NCBI GenBank assembly: GCA_036504535.1 | Contig: DASXUY010000042.1 | Span: 310,001 to 374,000, forward strand | Reading direction: 5' to 3' | DNA length: 64,000 nucleotides | Source: JARLGU01 sp036504535 | Lineage (GTDB): Bacteria; Armatimonadota; Armatimonadia; Armatimonadales; Capsulimonadaceae | Part shown: in pieces, positions 24,590 to 33,407 of the stretch | Numbering within the stretch: the first letter of the stretch is position 1 | Layout of the letters: the number at the start of each line of letters is the position of its first letter | The notes under the pieces: model-generated | Told to the model about the DNA's origin: nothing | Databases searched by the model: none | The model's input: the letters and a program-made list of their open reading frames with translations, nothing else | Translations under genes and position numbers: made by a program

Positions 24590-26413
24590 CTATGCTTTGC
24601 CGCGACGTGTCCGCTTCGGTGGCGCAACGGGCGCATCTTCGTCCGGCCCAGCTTCTACGTCAACGGGAATCGCTTCTGCGTTTTCTTCCTGGGGCACACT
24701 CTTGGCGCGGCTCTTTCGAGGCTTTGTGGTCGGTGCCGGGGCGTCCTCGGCCGCCGGAGCGGCGATGACGATTGGTTCCTCTTCCTCGACGACAGGTGGT
24801 GTAGGAACGCGCCTCGCTCGCCGTGGAACGACATACTCCTCGGTTTCGCCCGCTGGCTCAGGCTGCGTGGTACGCGGCTTCGACACGCTGCCCGGGACAT
24901 AATGCGCGCTGCGCTTGGGGCGTGCTGTTGGTGCGACCGGCGCTTCCTCAGGCTCGGTTGCTTCAGAAGCCATTGCGATGATTGGCTCGTCGGCGACTGG
25001 GGGCGCAATAACCGCGTCGTCTTCGTCGGGCAAGTCCTCGTCCAACTGCGGCTCGTCGCTATCGATTTCGTCTTCGTCCAGCGGCAGATAAGGCAGTTTG
25101 AACATGACGCGGGGATCGGTCGTAAACTCGAGCGGAATACCAGATTCCTTGTAGATCCCCTTGAGTATCCATTCATCCGGCGGCACTCCGCCGCTGAATA
25201 TTTCGATAAACTCAAGTGACTCCAGCTCACGTTCCTTCAGGGCTCGTCTCTCGCCCGCAGTTTCGGACGTTTCTTCGCCAGCCTCGTCAAGCGCGGCGAG
25301 CGAACGACGAATCTCGAGCAGTTCGCGTCGAACCGTGCCGAGCGACCACGTCAGCCGTGCGACGGTCGGATGCACAGCTTCGCCGGGACGTAGCGGGCGC
25401 GCGCTCATTTGCAGCGTGTGGCTGGTAGGCTGTAACCGCCGCCTTCGAATGACGGCTTCGCGTATATAGGTGCGTACCTTCGGCAGATGGCGGCTGATCT
25501 CAGTGCGGGTGAGCGGTTCGTCCTCGTCGTCCACATGCGCTTCGCCCCATTCGGGCTGGTCGGGGATATCGGGCAGGATGTGCTCGAGCGACGCGGAATA
25601 GTAGCCCGCAAAGTCTGGTTTGAGCTTGTCGAGCGAGAGCCAGCAAGCGACGATGCCGCTCCCATACCAGATCCAATCGGATTTGACAGCGTTCCAGTAG
25701 TGCGCGTAAGGCGTATAGTCAGCCCAGTCGTACCACGGCAGCGTCTTGCCTTCGAGGGAGAATGCGCGCACCAGAGGCAGCGTGCCACGGGCGATTGTGT
25801 CCGCCTCTTCCTGGCTGGCGTGGACCGTGAACGGCTGATCATCGATAAAGAGCGTGACTTCGACCAGGTCGGTGAGCGGCAGGGGGCGAGATGTAAAGAA
25901 TGAGATACCGCGCAGCTCCATCGGCACCGCTTCGACAGCTTCCTGGGTAGCGGGACGGGCGTCAGGCGGCGGCTCCGGTGGGCCGGGCGTGATTGGCCTC
26001 GGCGGGGTTTTGGTCGCGCCCTTCTTGTCCTTTTTGTTCTTATCGGCGCGCGACGGCTTCTCGGCTCGGCCGCCCTTGGCTTTGATAACGATAGGCTCGT
26101 CGCCCGATGCTTCCTTCTGCTTCTTGAGAATGATGATGGCGATAAGCGTAACGATGCCTATACCGCCGGAGATGAACGGCATCGGGCCGATCGTCTCCAT
26201 GATGCCGCCGAAACCGCTCGACGCCGCTACAGAGTCCTTGAACTGCTTGATGCGGGCATCCTTTGCCGCCTGCGTCATGTGCGTGTCCGCTTTGATAGCG
26301 GCAATGATTCGGTCTTGCTCTTCAGGCGGAATAGACTGGGCGGAGCAGGTTCGAGGGCTGCAAATAGCGGCTAGCATCAAAAACGCCGCGACGACAATCA
26401 CACGGTAGCGCAT
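24590..26413 (-). CDS. Membrane-anchored acidic and proline-rich protein
   Basis: The ATG at 26413 has AGGAG eight bases upstream and yields a clean signal peptide (MRYRVIVVAAFLMLAA to CSA|Q); the frame is open 15 codons further but without a start signal. The ~607-residue product has one transmembrane helix (about 68-90), then a Lys-rich linker, a globular domain of about 250 residues rich in Trp and charged residues (~140-410), and a long disordered C-terminus with acidic repeats and Ala/Pro/Lys tracts. I do not recognise the globular part. It is a single gene with unclear role; acidic, disordered tails often bind DNA, ribosomes or peptidoglycan. It is 106 bp from comM on the same strand. 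Confidence 0.6.
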   Translation of the reverse strand: MRYRVIVVAAFLMLAAICSPRTCSAQSIPPEEQDRIIAAIKADTHMTQAAKDARIKQFKDSVAASSGFGGIMETIGPMPFISGGIGIVTLIAIIILKKQKEASGDEPIVIKAKGGRAEKPSRADKNKKDKKGATKTPPRPITPGPPEPPPDARPATQEAVEAVPMELRGISFFTSRPLPLTDLVEVTLFIDDQPFTVHASQEEADTIARGTLPLVRAFSLEGKTLPWYDWADYTPYAHYWNAVKSDWIWYGSGIVACWLSLDKLKPDFAGYYSASLEHILPDIPDQPEWGEAHVDDEDEPLTRTEISRHLPKVRTYIREAVIRRRRLQPTSHTLQMSARPLRPGEAVHPTVARLTWSLGTVRRELLEIRRSLAALDEAGEETSETAGERRALKERELESLEFIEIFSGGVPPDEWILKGIYKESGIPLEFTTDPRVMFKLPYLPLDEDEIDSDEPQLDEDLPDEDDAVIAPPVADEPIIAMASEATEPEEAPVAPTARPKRSAHYVPGSVSKPRTTQPEPAGETEEYVVPRRARRVPTPPVVEEEEPIVIAAPAAEDAPAPTTKPRKSRAKSVPQEENAEAIPVDVEAGPDEDAPVAPPKRTRRGKA

Positions 26414-26722
26414 TAAATTGGCTCCTGAGGCAGAAATGGCATCCGGTAAGCCGTTCATTTGAGCAAACGGCCCATAAGTTGGTAAAAAGATGCTATTCGC
26501 TATTCTACCAGCCCAATCCTGCCAACTGACCTACCGCTGCGCATGAATTGCCCGTACGTCGGGGCAAGCGAGCCTCTGTACCGACCTATGCTCTCAATAC
26601 GCCAACACAAAAATGACGGGCAAACGCGCCGACACAGGGGCGCCGTCCTCGGCGAAATGGGGGCAGGCTCAGCCTGCCGCCGTCCGCGTAGGACGCCCAA
26701 GCGGCGAGCGTCCCTTCCCCCG
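26414..26722. repeat. Intergenic region with two adjacent hairpins at 26662-26695
   Basis: Past the end of nfnB lie GGCAGGCT-C-AGCCTGCC (26662-26678, perfect 8-bp arms) and CGTCC-GCGTA-GGACG (26681-26695). Neither is followed by T's on the minus strand, so they are not classical terminators. They resemble the small GC-rich hairpins that many high-GC genomes place after genes, possibly REP-like. The remaining ~300 bp hold no credible gene. Confidence 0.5.
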
Positions 26723-28165
26723 CTACCACTCGCCGTCTGTTAAATACGTATCGATTGCCTTCGCAGCCTTGCGTCCCGCTCCCATCGCCAGAATCACGGT
26801 GGCGGCGCCTGTGACGATATCGCCGCCAGCAAATACGGCCCGGCGTGATGTCTTCAACGTTTCGTGGTCGCCGACGACGATGCGGCCCTTGGAGTCGGTG
26901 TCGAGGTTGGGCGTCGTCTGCTGCACAAGGGGATTGCTCGAATTGCCGACCGCGACTATTACCATGTCTAGCGGCAACTCGAACTCGGAACCGGCGATGG
27001 GAACGGGGCGTGATCGCCCGGATGCATCCGGCTCGCCTTTTTCCATACGGCGTATCTTGGCGGCTGTCACCCAGCCACGCTCGTCGCCGATGTATTCCAG
27101 CGGATCGCACAGGGTCATAAGGTCGATGCCCTCTTCCTTAGCGTGCTTGAGCTCCTCGAGACGAGCTGGCATATCGGCTTCGTCTCGCCTGTAGATCAGG
27201 TACGCTTTGCGCGCTCCCAGTCGCAATGCAGTGCGAACTCCGTCCATGGCCGTGTTGCCACCGCCGATCACGCCGACATCCTTGCCGCGGCAGTCGAACA
27301 CAGGCTCATCGTAATCGGGGAAACGGTACGCCTTCATCAAGTTCACTCGTGTCAGAAACTCGTTCGCAGAATACACGGCGCAGAGGTTCTCGCCTGGGAT
27401 GCCCATGAACTTTGGCAATCCGGCACCCGTTGCGATAAAGACCGCGTCGAAGCCTTCTTCGTCGAGTAACTCATCGACGGTGACTGTTTTTCCGATGACC
27501 ACGTTGGTCTCGAACTTGACACCCATGGCTCGCATGTTATCGACTTCGTTGCGCACAATGTCCTTGGGCAGGCGAAACTCGGGGATGCCGTAGATGAGGA
27601 CACCGCCGATATCGTGGAGAGCTTCGAACACGGTCACATCATGCCCGCGCTGGATCAAGTCGCCTGCGCAGCTAAGACCGGCCGGTCCGCTGCCCGCGAT
27701 CGCCACCTTTTTGCCCGTCGGCGGCGCGCATTGCGGAAGGCCAGTCTTACCCACCTTGCGCTCGTAATCGGCCACAAACCGCTCAAGATATCCAATACCC
27801 AGCGACTCGCTGCCACCTCGCTTGGCGAGAAGGCACGCGCCTTCGCACTGTTCTTCCTGGGGGCAAACGCGGCCGGTGACGGCGGGGAGGATATTGTCTT
27901 CGCGAATCTTCGCTGCGGCCCCGAGATAGTCTTTGGCCATCATAAGATCGACGAAATCGGCGATCTTCACACCAACCGGGCAGCCAGCAACACACTTGGG
28001 CTTGCCGCAATGCAGGCAGCGAGTCGCCTCAAGGATCGCGAGCTCTTCCGTGTAGCCCAGGTTGACTTCGCCGAAGTTGCAGGCGCGCTCTTCGGGCGCT
28101 TGCTCCACCATGTGCTGGCGGGGGATTTTAACGCGTTCTTTCGCGGGAACAGGATTATTGCTCAT
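26723..28165 (-). CDS. nfnB: NADH-dependent reduced ferredoxin:NADP+ oxidoreductase, large subunit (NfnB-like, GltD-like fold)
   Basis: The 480-residue protein has an N-terminal domain with two Fe-S cysteine sets (CLHCGKPKCVAGC and CPQEEQCEGAC), then the FAD-binding motif IAGSGPAGLSCA and a second Rossmann motif VIGGGNTAMDGV, the layout of NfnL/NfnB and of the related glutamate-synthase small subunit. The gene follows the NfnA-like small subunit by 33 bp on the same strand, which separates it from gltD-type partners. The complex is known to bifurcate electrons between NAD(P)H and ferredoxin. It could alternatively be annotated as an NADPH-dependent glutamate synthase (GltA-type) with an accessory subunit; the small subunit next to it favours Nfn. 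Confidence 0.8.
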   Translation of the reverse strand: MSNNPVPAKERVKIPRQHMVEQAPEERACNFGEVNLGYTEELAILEATRCLHCGKPKCVAGCPVGVKIADFVDLMMAKDYLGAAAKIREDNILPAVTGRVCPQEEQCEGACLLAKRGGSESLGIGYLERFVADYERKVGKTGLPQCAPPTGKKVAIAGSGPAGLSCAGDLIQRGHDVTVFEALHDIGGVLIYGIPEFRLPKDIVRNEVDNMRAMGVKFETNVVIGKTVTVDELLDEEGFDAVFIATGAGLPKFMGIPGENLCAVYSANEFLTRVNLMKAYRFPDYDEPVFDCRGKDVGVIGGGNTAMDGVRTALRLGARKAYLIYRRDEADMPARLEELKHAKEEGIDLMTLCDPLEYIGDERGWVTAAKIRRMEKGEPDASGRSRPVPIAGSEFELPLDMVIVAVGNSSNPLVQQTTPNLDTDSKGRIVVGDHETLKTSRRAVFAGGDIVTGAATVILAMGAGRKAAKAIDTYLTDGEW

Positions 28166-28198
28166 CGAACTTCGAGCCTTTCGCGGCCATTGCCGAGG

Positions 28199-29101
28199 TT
28201 ATGCGCTGTAAACAGTGTCGAGTGGGCGTCCGGCAGGCGGAATGAGGCGGCACGTGTGGGCATGCAGCGCATCCGAGTGGGCGAGGTTAAAGCGCTCTAG
28301 AGAGACTCGCTCCATTTCGCGATACATTGCCGATCGCTGCTGCAATGATTTGAAATCCACAAGGTGCGCGTCAAACTCAGGGCCGTCGACGCAAGCAAAT
28401 TCGCTCTTACCGCCGACTGTGACCCTGCAACCGCCGCACATGCCAGTCCCGTCCACCATGATGGCGTTGAGACTTACGACAGTGGGGATACCATAGGGGC
28501 GGGTGGTCTCTGCGACTGCGCGCATCATTGGGATTGGGCCGATGGCGAGGACATAATCGACAGGCTCATCGGAGTCGATTACCGCTTGGAGCCGTTCGGT
28601 AACGAGACCCTGGTCGCCGTGGGATCCATCGTCCGTCGTTACCCAGTAGGCATCGCTTACGACACTCATCTCTTCCTCAAGGATGATCAAGTCCTTGGTT
28701 CGAGCGCCGACAATGGTCGTGACATAGTTGCCAGCGTCCTGAAGCGCTTTCGCGATAGGGTAGGCGATAGCTGTCCCTACGCCGCCGCCGACGACGATGG
28801 CGTTGCCAAACTTCTTGATCTCGGAGGGTTTGCCGAGGGGGCCAACGACATCCTGGATGAAGCCGCCAGCTTCAAGTTCGTTCAATAGCTTCGTGGTCTT
28901 ACCGATACCCTGCACAATGATTGTGATGGTGCCTGTGCTCGGGTCGGATCCTGCTATAGTGATCGGAATTCGTTCGCCGGTATCGTTTACGCGGAGAATG
29001 ACAAACTGACCCGCCTGCTGCTTTCGCGCAATACGGGGGGCGACAATACGGAACAGCTTCACATCAGCGCTCAAAAAGGTAGCTTCGACTATTTCGAACA
29101 T
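28199..29101 (-). CDS. nfnA: Nfn small subunit (NfnA-like, SudB/PyrK-type FAD/NAD-binding protein)
   Basis: The ATG at 29101 has AGGAG eight bases upstream; codons further out lack one. The 300-residue product has a ferredoxin-reductase-like FAD/NAD domain (FAD motif GERIPITIAG; NAD motif VGGGVGTAIAY) and near the C-terminus a [2Fe-2S] site DGTGMCGGC with a following Cys at EFACVDG. This matches the small subunit of Nfn (also called sulfide dehydrogenase or dihydroorotate-dehydrogenase-like subunit). It is the upstream partner of nfnB. It likely receives electrons from NADH and passes them to ferredoxin through the FAD/Fe-S chain. Confidence 0.83.
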   Translation of the reverse strand: MFEIVEATFLSADVKLFRIVAPRIARKQQAGQFVILRVNDTGERIPITIAGSDPSTGTITIIVQGIGKTTKLLNELEAGGFIQDVVGPLGKPSEIKKFGNAIVVGGGVGTAIAYPIAKALQDAGNYVTTIVGARTKDLIILEEEMSVVSDAYWVTTDDGSHGDQGLVTERLQAVIDSDEPVDYVLAIGPIPMMRAVAETTRPYGIPTVVSLNAIMVDGTGMCGGCRVTVGGKSEFACVDGPEFDAHLVDFKSLQQRSAMYREMERVSLERFNLAHSDALHAHTCRLIPPAGRPLDTVYSA

Positions 29102-29419
29102 GAAGATGCACTCCTCGCCGGCGTTCAATTGCCTCGCCTGGCGCTTCTTGCCTGCGCGCGCAATTGACACACAGCGCTCACACTTGAGCTACAGCCCGTG
29201 GTAATTGAGTTCGCGCAAACTACTTAGAACTTGCTTCAGCCACAATCTCTGCATCGAGTCCCGCTCTAAATCTCGCCATACAAGACTCCTGAAGCGGCGG
29301 GTAGTTTGTGAATTATTGCACAATGTATCTGCGTGGTCATCCACTGAATTGCCTATTTAGGACGTGAAAACCTGGCATCTGGCGTACAGATTGCGAACGC
29401 TGCCAACCGGTCCTCGTGC
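29102..29419. other. Intergenic region upstream of the Nfn operon
   Basis: About 320 bp with no credible gene. It lies upstream of nfnA (leftward) and downstream of 29420-30403, which reads the same way, so it should contain the Nfn promoter. No convincing -35/-10 pair was seen. Confidence 0.35.
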
Positions 29420-30403
29420 CTAAATGAAAGGCCGTCGGTCGAGGATAGGTCGTAAAGGATAGCCGGTGACAACTTCAGCGGGGCCAAGGAATTTCTGTGT
29501 CTCGGCTAATATCGCCGTGACCGCAGTCAGGATATGGGGAGTTGTGCGCGGATCCAGTCGGAAAGCTGGATCCATGACGCGTTCGTAGCAAAAATCAATA
29601 ACACGCCGCGCCGACTTCGCTATGTCATCGCGCCGATAGCCCGACAACTCGGTGCTTCGGGTCATCAAGTAGAGCGCGTCCAGCGTCAACCACCAGATAT
29701 TATCGTGGTGCCACGCTCCTTCCGGATGCTGCAACCCGAGCACCGCGTCGATCCGGGCCTCGCCGTAGGGCATTCGGCGGTGGTGGGCGGCGTAGACGAA
29801 TGCGTAGTGAAAAGTCCCGCCGATCTGGTCAAAATCCCCCGAACCCGGCTTGTCGACACCCAACATGCCGTTGTTGCGATCAAAGAGCGGCTCAAGGATT
29901 TCAAAGTACCAGTCGAACCATTGCGGATCAACGGTGCCCGGCACGAGGGTGAATGCTGCGGCGATCCCGGCGCCGTCGTGGCTGTCTCTATACACATTGC
30001 ATCGCCAATCCAGCCCCACGAGATGCGCCGTCAATTGCGATTTGGTTTTGTAGCTGTCGGCGAACGCTAGCGCGAAGAGCGGATCGACAGAGAGCAGATC
30101 CATCGCGCCCAGCGCAAAGGCCGTGTTATGGAGAAGCCCATGGTCTTTTGGCGCGGCCACAAAGTAGCCGGTATCCGGATTTTGCAGGGCCTGCAGCGAC
30201 TTTCGCCACTGCGAATGCTCGGCAGCATTCGGCCTGAGAGCGTTTATGGTGTACAGCACGCACGCCATGTCCGCGACCCCATAAAGGTGCGTGAATGTCT
30301 CAGTCCGGATCCTGGCATAGCTTCCTGCTTGTGGGGCGACGCGCACCAAAGGCTCAAAGTCGGACACGATCCAATTGAGGAAGGGGCGAAAGTCTGTTGG
30401 CAT
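29420..30403 (-). CDS. Alpha/alpha-barrel (six-hairpin-like) protein, unknown
   Basis: The 327-residue protein is helical with repeated aromatic and acidic motifs (for example RIRTETFTHLYG near 32-43, then DPQWFDWYFEI and PEGAWHHDNIWW), which is the texture of (alpha/alpha)6 glycosidase-like or terpene-type barrels. There is no signal peptide, so it acts in the cytoplasm. It is the last of three same-strand genes after the phytanoyl-CoA dioxygenase and the URO-D protein (58-bp gap), suggesting a shared substrate. Catalytic residues are not identified. Confidence 0.6.
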   Translation of the reverse strand: MPTDFRPFLNWIVSDFEPLVRVAPQAGSYARIRTETFTHLYGVADMACVLYTINALRPNAAEHSQWRKSLQALQNPDTGYFVAAPKDHGLLHNTAFALGAMDLLSVDPLFALAFADSYKTKSQLTAHLVGLDWRCNVYRDSHDGAGIAAAFTLVPGTVDPQWFDWYFEILEPLFDRNNGMLGVDKPGSGDFDQIGGTFHYAFVYAAHHRRMPYGEARIDAVLGLQHPEGAWHHDNIWWLTLDALYLMTRSTELSGYRRDDIAKSARRVIDFCYERVMDPAFRLDPRTTPHILTAVTAILAETQKFLGPAEVVTGYPLRPILDRRPFI

Positions 30404-30461
30404 AATGATAAGCCTTCGGAGCGGCGGAGTTGAGGTTATGGCGAAACAGCTTGCCTACTTA

Positions 30462-31559
30462 TTATAGCCCCAACCGCGCGAGGAGGGATCTGGCATCAGA
30501 TTCATTCGGCGCATTCGCAACGATCATCAGCCCATCAGCGCCGACCGCATCAATGAGTGGTTCCACTTCGTCGACAGCGACTCCGACTGCCTGCACCGAC
30601 TTGCCGCCAGCCTTGATACGCCGGTAGAGGTCGTACCACAGCGGCGATCCGCCTCCGGGGCGACCTGCGCCGGGTGTCCATTGAATGGCGTTCAGCGCGT
30701 CGATTGCCAGCAGATTGTCAACTTGCGGTATCGCCTGCTCGCCGTCGAGGTGGTAGAGCGAGTTGGTCAGCCACTTGCATTGCTCCGCGAGTGCTGGAGC
30801 TACAAATCGCCTGAACATGGCAGGGCTGATCATGCAGCAGAAGTCACATTGCACTTTCGCGGTCCTGCCAATGCCCCAAATCCCGAAGCAGTCGTAAGTG
30901 GTCCCACCCCATTCATCCAGGAGGCCGCATTCGTTGAGCAGGCCATCGTACGCCGCAAAATACGCAGCATTGATCTCCCACACGCGCTCGCAGACCCACT
31001 CGGGGCGTTCGACCAGATCCATCAGGGTGGTTTGCGGGTCCCGCATCTGCGCCAGCACATCAATGTTCTCGATGAGGTCGGGAAAGCCCACGAGGTAGTT
31101 GCCGCCAGAACCCTGCGTGCCAGCATTGAGCAACGCAACATGCCGCTGCCACCATTCGCCAGCAAAATCGACTGTCATTGGGTAAGGCTTGTCGGGATCG
31201 TCGATGACCGCGTCGTACCAGACGGTGTCCGGGGCCAGGTGGCCGCCGCATCCCAAGAACAACCCGAGACTGCCTGGTCCGATGTCGGAGCGGAACATGG
31301 GGATAGCAGCACCGCCGTAAAACGTGTTTGCAACCTGATACTGGGCTGTCCGTGTGCGCCAGACGGGATCGATCCAGCGCGCTTCAACGCTCGGTGCGGG
31401 GCCCGGATCATCAAACGCTACGATTCTGTCGTCTTTGGGTGCTGTGATACGGAGGGCAATACCCTTACCCGCCCACCAATTCGTCAAAGCGTCGCGTGCG
31501 CCTGCCCAGCGGTTCGACGCGGCGCTCTTGGTTGTACCAGGCGCAATTAGGCCATTCAT
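30462..31559 (-). CDS. URO-D-family (uroporphyrinogen decarboxylase-like) protein
   Basis: The start is placed at 31559 (MNGLIAPG), since the open frame upstream has no start signal; the product has ~365 residues. The segment SLYHLDGEQAIPQVDNLLA and NAIQWTPGAGRPGG late in the protein, with a preceding CCMISPAMFRRFVAPAL, is the texture of URO-D/methyltransferase-type barrels widespread in Armatimonadota-like genomes, where they usually are not heme enzymes. It is followed by 29420-30403 and preceded by the dioxygenase, on one strand. The substrate is unknown; a methyltransferase-like role in breakdown of a methylated or aromatic sugar is a guess. Confidence 0.7.
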   Translation of the reverse strand: MNGLIAPGTTKSAASNRWAGARDALTNWWAGKGIALRITAPKDDRIVAFDDPGPAPSVEARWIDPVWRTRTAQYQVANTFYGGAAIPMFRSDIGPGSLGLFLGCGGHLAPDTVWYDAVIDDPDKPYPMTVDFAGEWWQRHVALLNAGTQGSGGNYLVGFPDLIENIDVLAQMRDPQTTLMDLVERPEWVCERVWEINAAYFAAYDGLLNECGLLDEWGGTTYDCFGIWGIGRTAKVQCDFCCMISPAMFRRFVAPALAEQCKWLTNSLYHLDGEQAIPQVDNLLAIDALNAIQWTPGAGRPGGGSPLWYDLYRRIKAGGKSVQAVGVAVDEVEPLIDAVGADGLMIVANAPNESDARSLLARLGL

Positions 31560-31623
31560 TGCTTGCTCTCTCTGGCGACCGCTTCCGACATCTGATGCCG
31601 GGAGCGGTCTGCCGCTTGTGGAT

Positions 31624-32397
31624 TTACCTCTGCTGGACTGGCGCCACAACTTGCCCGTCTTTGAGGAATGGTTCGGCGGTATGCCGCGGCTTGGTGCCGT
31701 CATCGTTCATGATCGGCTCAGCCGAATACTGGGCGAGATAGACCCGGCGCATCTTGTCGGTCAAGTTCGGGCCGCTACGATGCAGCACTGTGCTGGAGAA
31801 GAATGCGATACTGCCAGCGGGTGCGATGATCGGGTCACCGGGATCATCGCCGAAGTAGCCTACCATGTCGTTGCTTCCCGCCTCTTTCACGTGCTCTATA
31901 CGGTCTCGGGTTCCCGCTCGGTCGTAAGGTAGAACGTATACCGTGCCGTTTTCTTCGTTGACGGGATCAAGCGTGCACCAGCACGTCAAGTACGGCGTAT
32001 GGTCGTACGGGATATAGCCCGAATCCTGATGCCAGCTGAACTTCATCCCGCGCTCGGCGGCTTTGACCACATACTGATCGAGGAATAGGTACGCCGTATC
32101 GCCCAGTGTTGCGCGGCAGATGTCAGCCATCAACGGGCTGAAGAGAAACTCGTTCACCCGCTCGCTGATACCGAACAGCGGGATAAAGTAGCGGCTGTTC
32201 CGGTGGTTGATTCCTAAGGTATCGGTGCCAGCCTCATCCATTCGTTTGTGGATAAGATCGATAGCCGTCTCGCACTCCTCGCGAAGCAGCGCCAGGTGCT
32301 CCGGCGGTATGACCGCGTCGAGAACAACGTAGCCCTTGGTTCGATATTGCTCCGCCTGAGCCGATGTGACGATATTCAAGGCCTGTCCAGTTGCCAT
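31624..32397 (-). CDS. Phytanoyl-CoA dioxygenase family protein
   Basis: The 257-residue protein is a 2-oxoglutarate/Fe(II)-dependent oxygenase: the metal triad is H123-x-D125 in SWHQDSGY and H206 in VLHRSGPN, with R219 in position to bind 2-oxoglutarate. It has no transit signal, so it acts on a soluble small molecule, not phytanoyl-CoA itself. AGGAG lies before the start at 32397. It is the first gene of a three-gene run (URO-D protein and barrel protein follow) and is divergent from an AraC regulator, so substrate-induced expression is likely. Confidence 0.88.
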   Translation of the reverse strand: MATGQALNIVTSAQAEQYRTKGYVVLDAVIPPEHLALLREECETAIDLIHKRMDEAGTDTLGINHRNSRYFIPLFGISERVNEFLFSPLMADICRATLGDTAYLFLDQYVVKAAERGMKFSWHQDSGYIPYDHTPYLTCWCTLDPVNEENGTVYVLPYDRAGTRDRIEHVKEAGSNDMVGYFGDDPGDPIIAPAGSIAFFSSTVLHRSGPNLTDKMRRVYLAQYSAEPIMNDDGTKPRHTAEPFLKDGQVVAPVQQR

Positions 32398-32429
32398 TGA
32401 AAGTCTCCTGTCGTAATATTTATGTTATC

Positions 32430-32458
32430 ATTATAGAGGGTCACGCTTCCGTTGTCTT
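32430..32458 (-). promoter_or_regulatory. Promoter for the dioxygenase operon
   Basis: On the minus strand a perfect -10 TATAAT (complement of 32430-32435) is preceded at 17 bp by AAGACA (32453-32458), four of six matches to TTGACA. The transcription start would be about 25-30 bases before the start codon at 32397. It lies between the divergent AraC gene and the dioxygenase, so activator control is likely. Confidence 0.6.
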
Positions 32459-32488
32459 CGCATAAGTGGGCGTGCCAGTTATCATTTT

Positions 32489-33394
32489 ATGTCGTACAAG
32501 AAACCGTTTATGGCGATGCGGGACGACGGTAATGAGCAGCCGTCGAGTATCTACGAGGAAGTAGGTGCGGGCCGCCCGCATGCAGTGGGCGAGAGGATAC
32601 TGCATGATCGCCTTGGACTGCCGCCAGAGGTCGAGGGCAGGTTGTGGCGCCATGTCTACCGTGGCCCCATCATCTCGCGGCACCTGCATGAAGAGGTGGA
32701 GATGAACCTCGCGGTGCGCGGCTCGGCTGCGTATCTCGTGGGGAAGCGGAGATACACGCTCACTCCGGGAACGATGATCTGGCTGTTCCCTCGGCAGGAC
32801 CATATCCTAATCGACCAGTCTGCAGATTTCCGGTGTTGGATACTGGTTGCGCGCCCAGCATTGTCGGCGCGGCTGGCGGGCCGGGACAAAACGTATCGTC
32901 CGCTCACAGAGGACGATCCTGCTGGCGTCTTCGCACGACAAGTTGAGCCTGAGACCGTAGAGCGGCTGATCGGTCTCTACCACACTGTGGGCGCGTTTGA
33001 GGATTCGGGTGTCTGCTATAACGCCGGCATTGAGCATGCTGCAGCGGCTTCCTGGACGACATTCCTCAGCGCAGGCGAGGCTAAGGAGACGCGCCTTCAT
33101 CCCGCCGTCGAGAGAGCGGTTCAGCTTCTCCGCGACGACACGGACGAGATGACGGTTGATCAGCTTGCCGGCGAAACGGGTCTGAGCGCGTCGCGTCTTA
33201 GCAGGCTTTTCCATGCTCAGGTCGGCATCCCAATCGCCCGGTTCCGCAACGCTCAGCGTCTCGACCGCTTCAACCGCCTTCGTGACAGCGCGCCGTCGCT
33301 CGCTGCCGCCGCGCTTGACGCTGGCTTTGGCAGCTACGCCCAGTTCTACCGCGTCTTCAGGGAAGCGTACGGCTGTGGGCCAGCGGAGCGATAG
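32489..33394 (+). CDS. AraC-family regulator (first of a facing pair)
   Basis: The 301-residue protein has a cupin-like N-terminal sensor half with the ISRHLHEEVEMNLAVRGSA stretch typical of AraC sugar-sensing domains, and a C-terminal double HTH (TVDQLAGETGLSASRLSRLF, then AALDAGFGSYAQFYRVFREA near the end). It is divergent from the dioxygenase operon, so it most likely controls it. No strong ribosome binding site is seen at 32489; an ATG seven codons in is possible. The gene ends 13 bp before the end of another AraC gene on the opposite strand (33408-34268). Confidence 0.85.
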   Translation: MSYKKPFMAMRDDGNEQPSSIYEEVGAGRPHAVGERILHDRLGLPPEVEGRLWRHVYRGPIISRHLHEEVEMNLAVRGSAAYLVGKRRYTLTPGTMIWLFPRQDHILIDQSADFRCWILVARPALSARLAGRDKTYRPLTEDDPAGVFARQVEPETVERLIGLYHTVGAFEDSGVCYNAGIEHAAAASWTTFLSAGEAKETRLHPAVERAVQLLRDDTDEMTVDQLAGETGLSASRLSRLFHAQVGIPIARFRNAQRLDRFNRLRDSAPSLAAAALDAGFGSYAQFYRVFREAYGCGPAER

Positions 33395-33407
33395 ATGGCA
33401 AGCAAGC

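Noticed and set aside
26723..28165. Assignment of this gene as the glutamate synthase small subunit GltD
   Set aside because: A true gltD is next to gltB at 55875-57359, and this gene has a SudB/NfnA-like partner 33 bp upstream, so NfnB is preferred.
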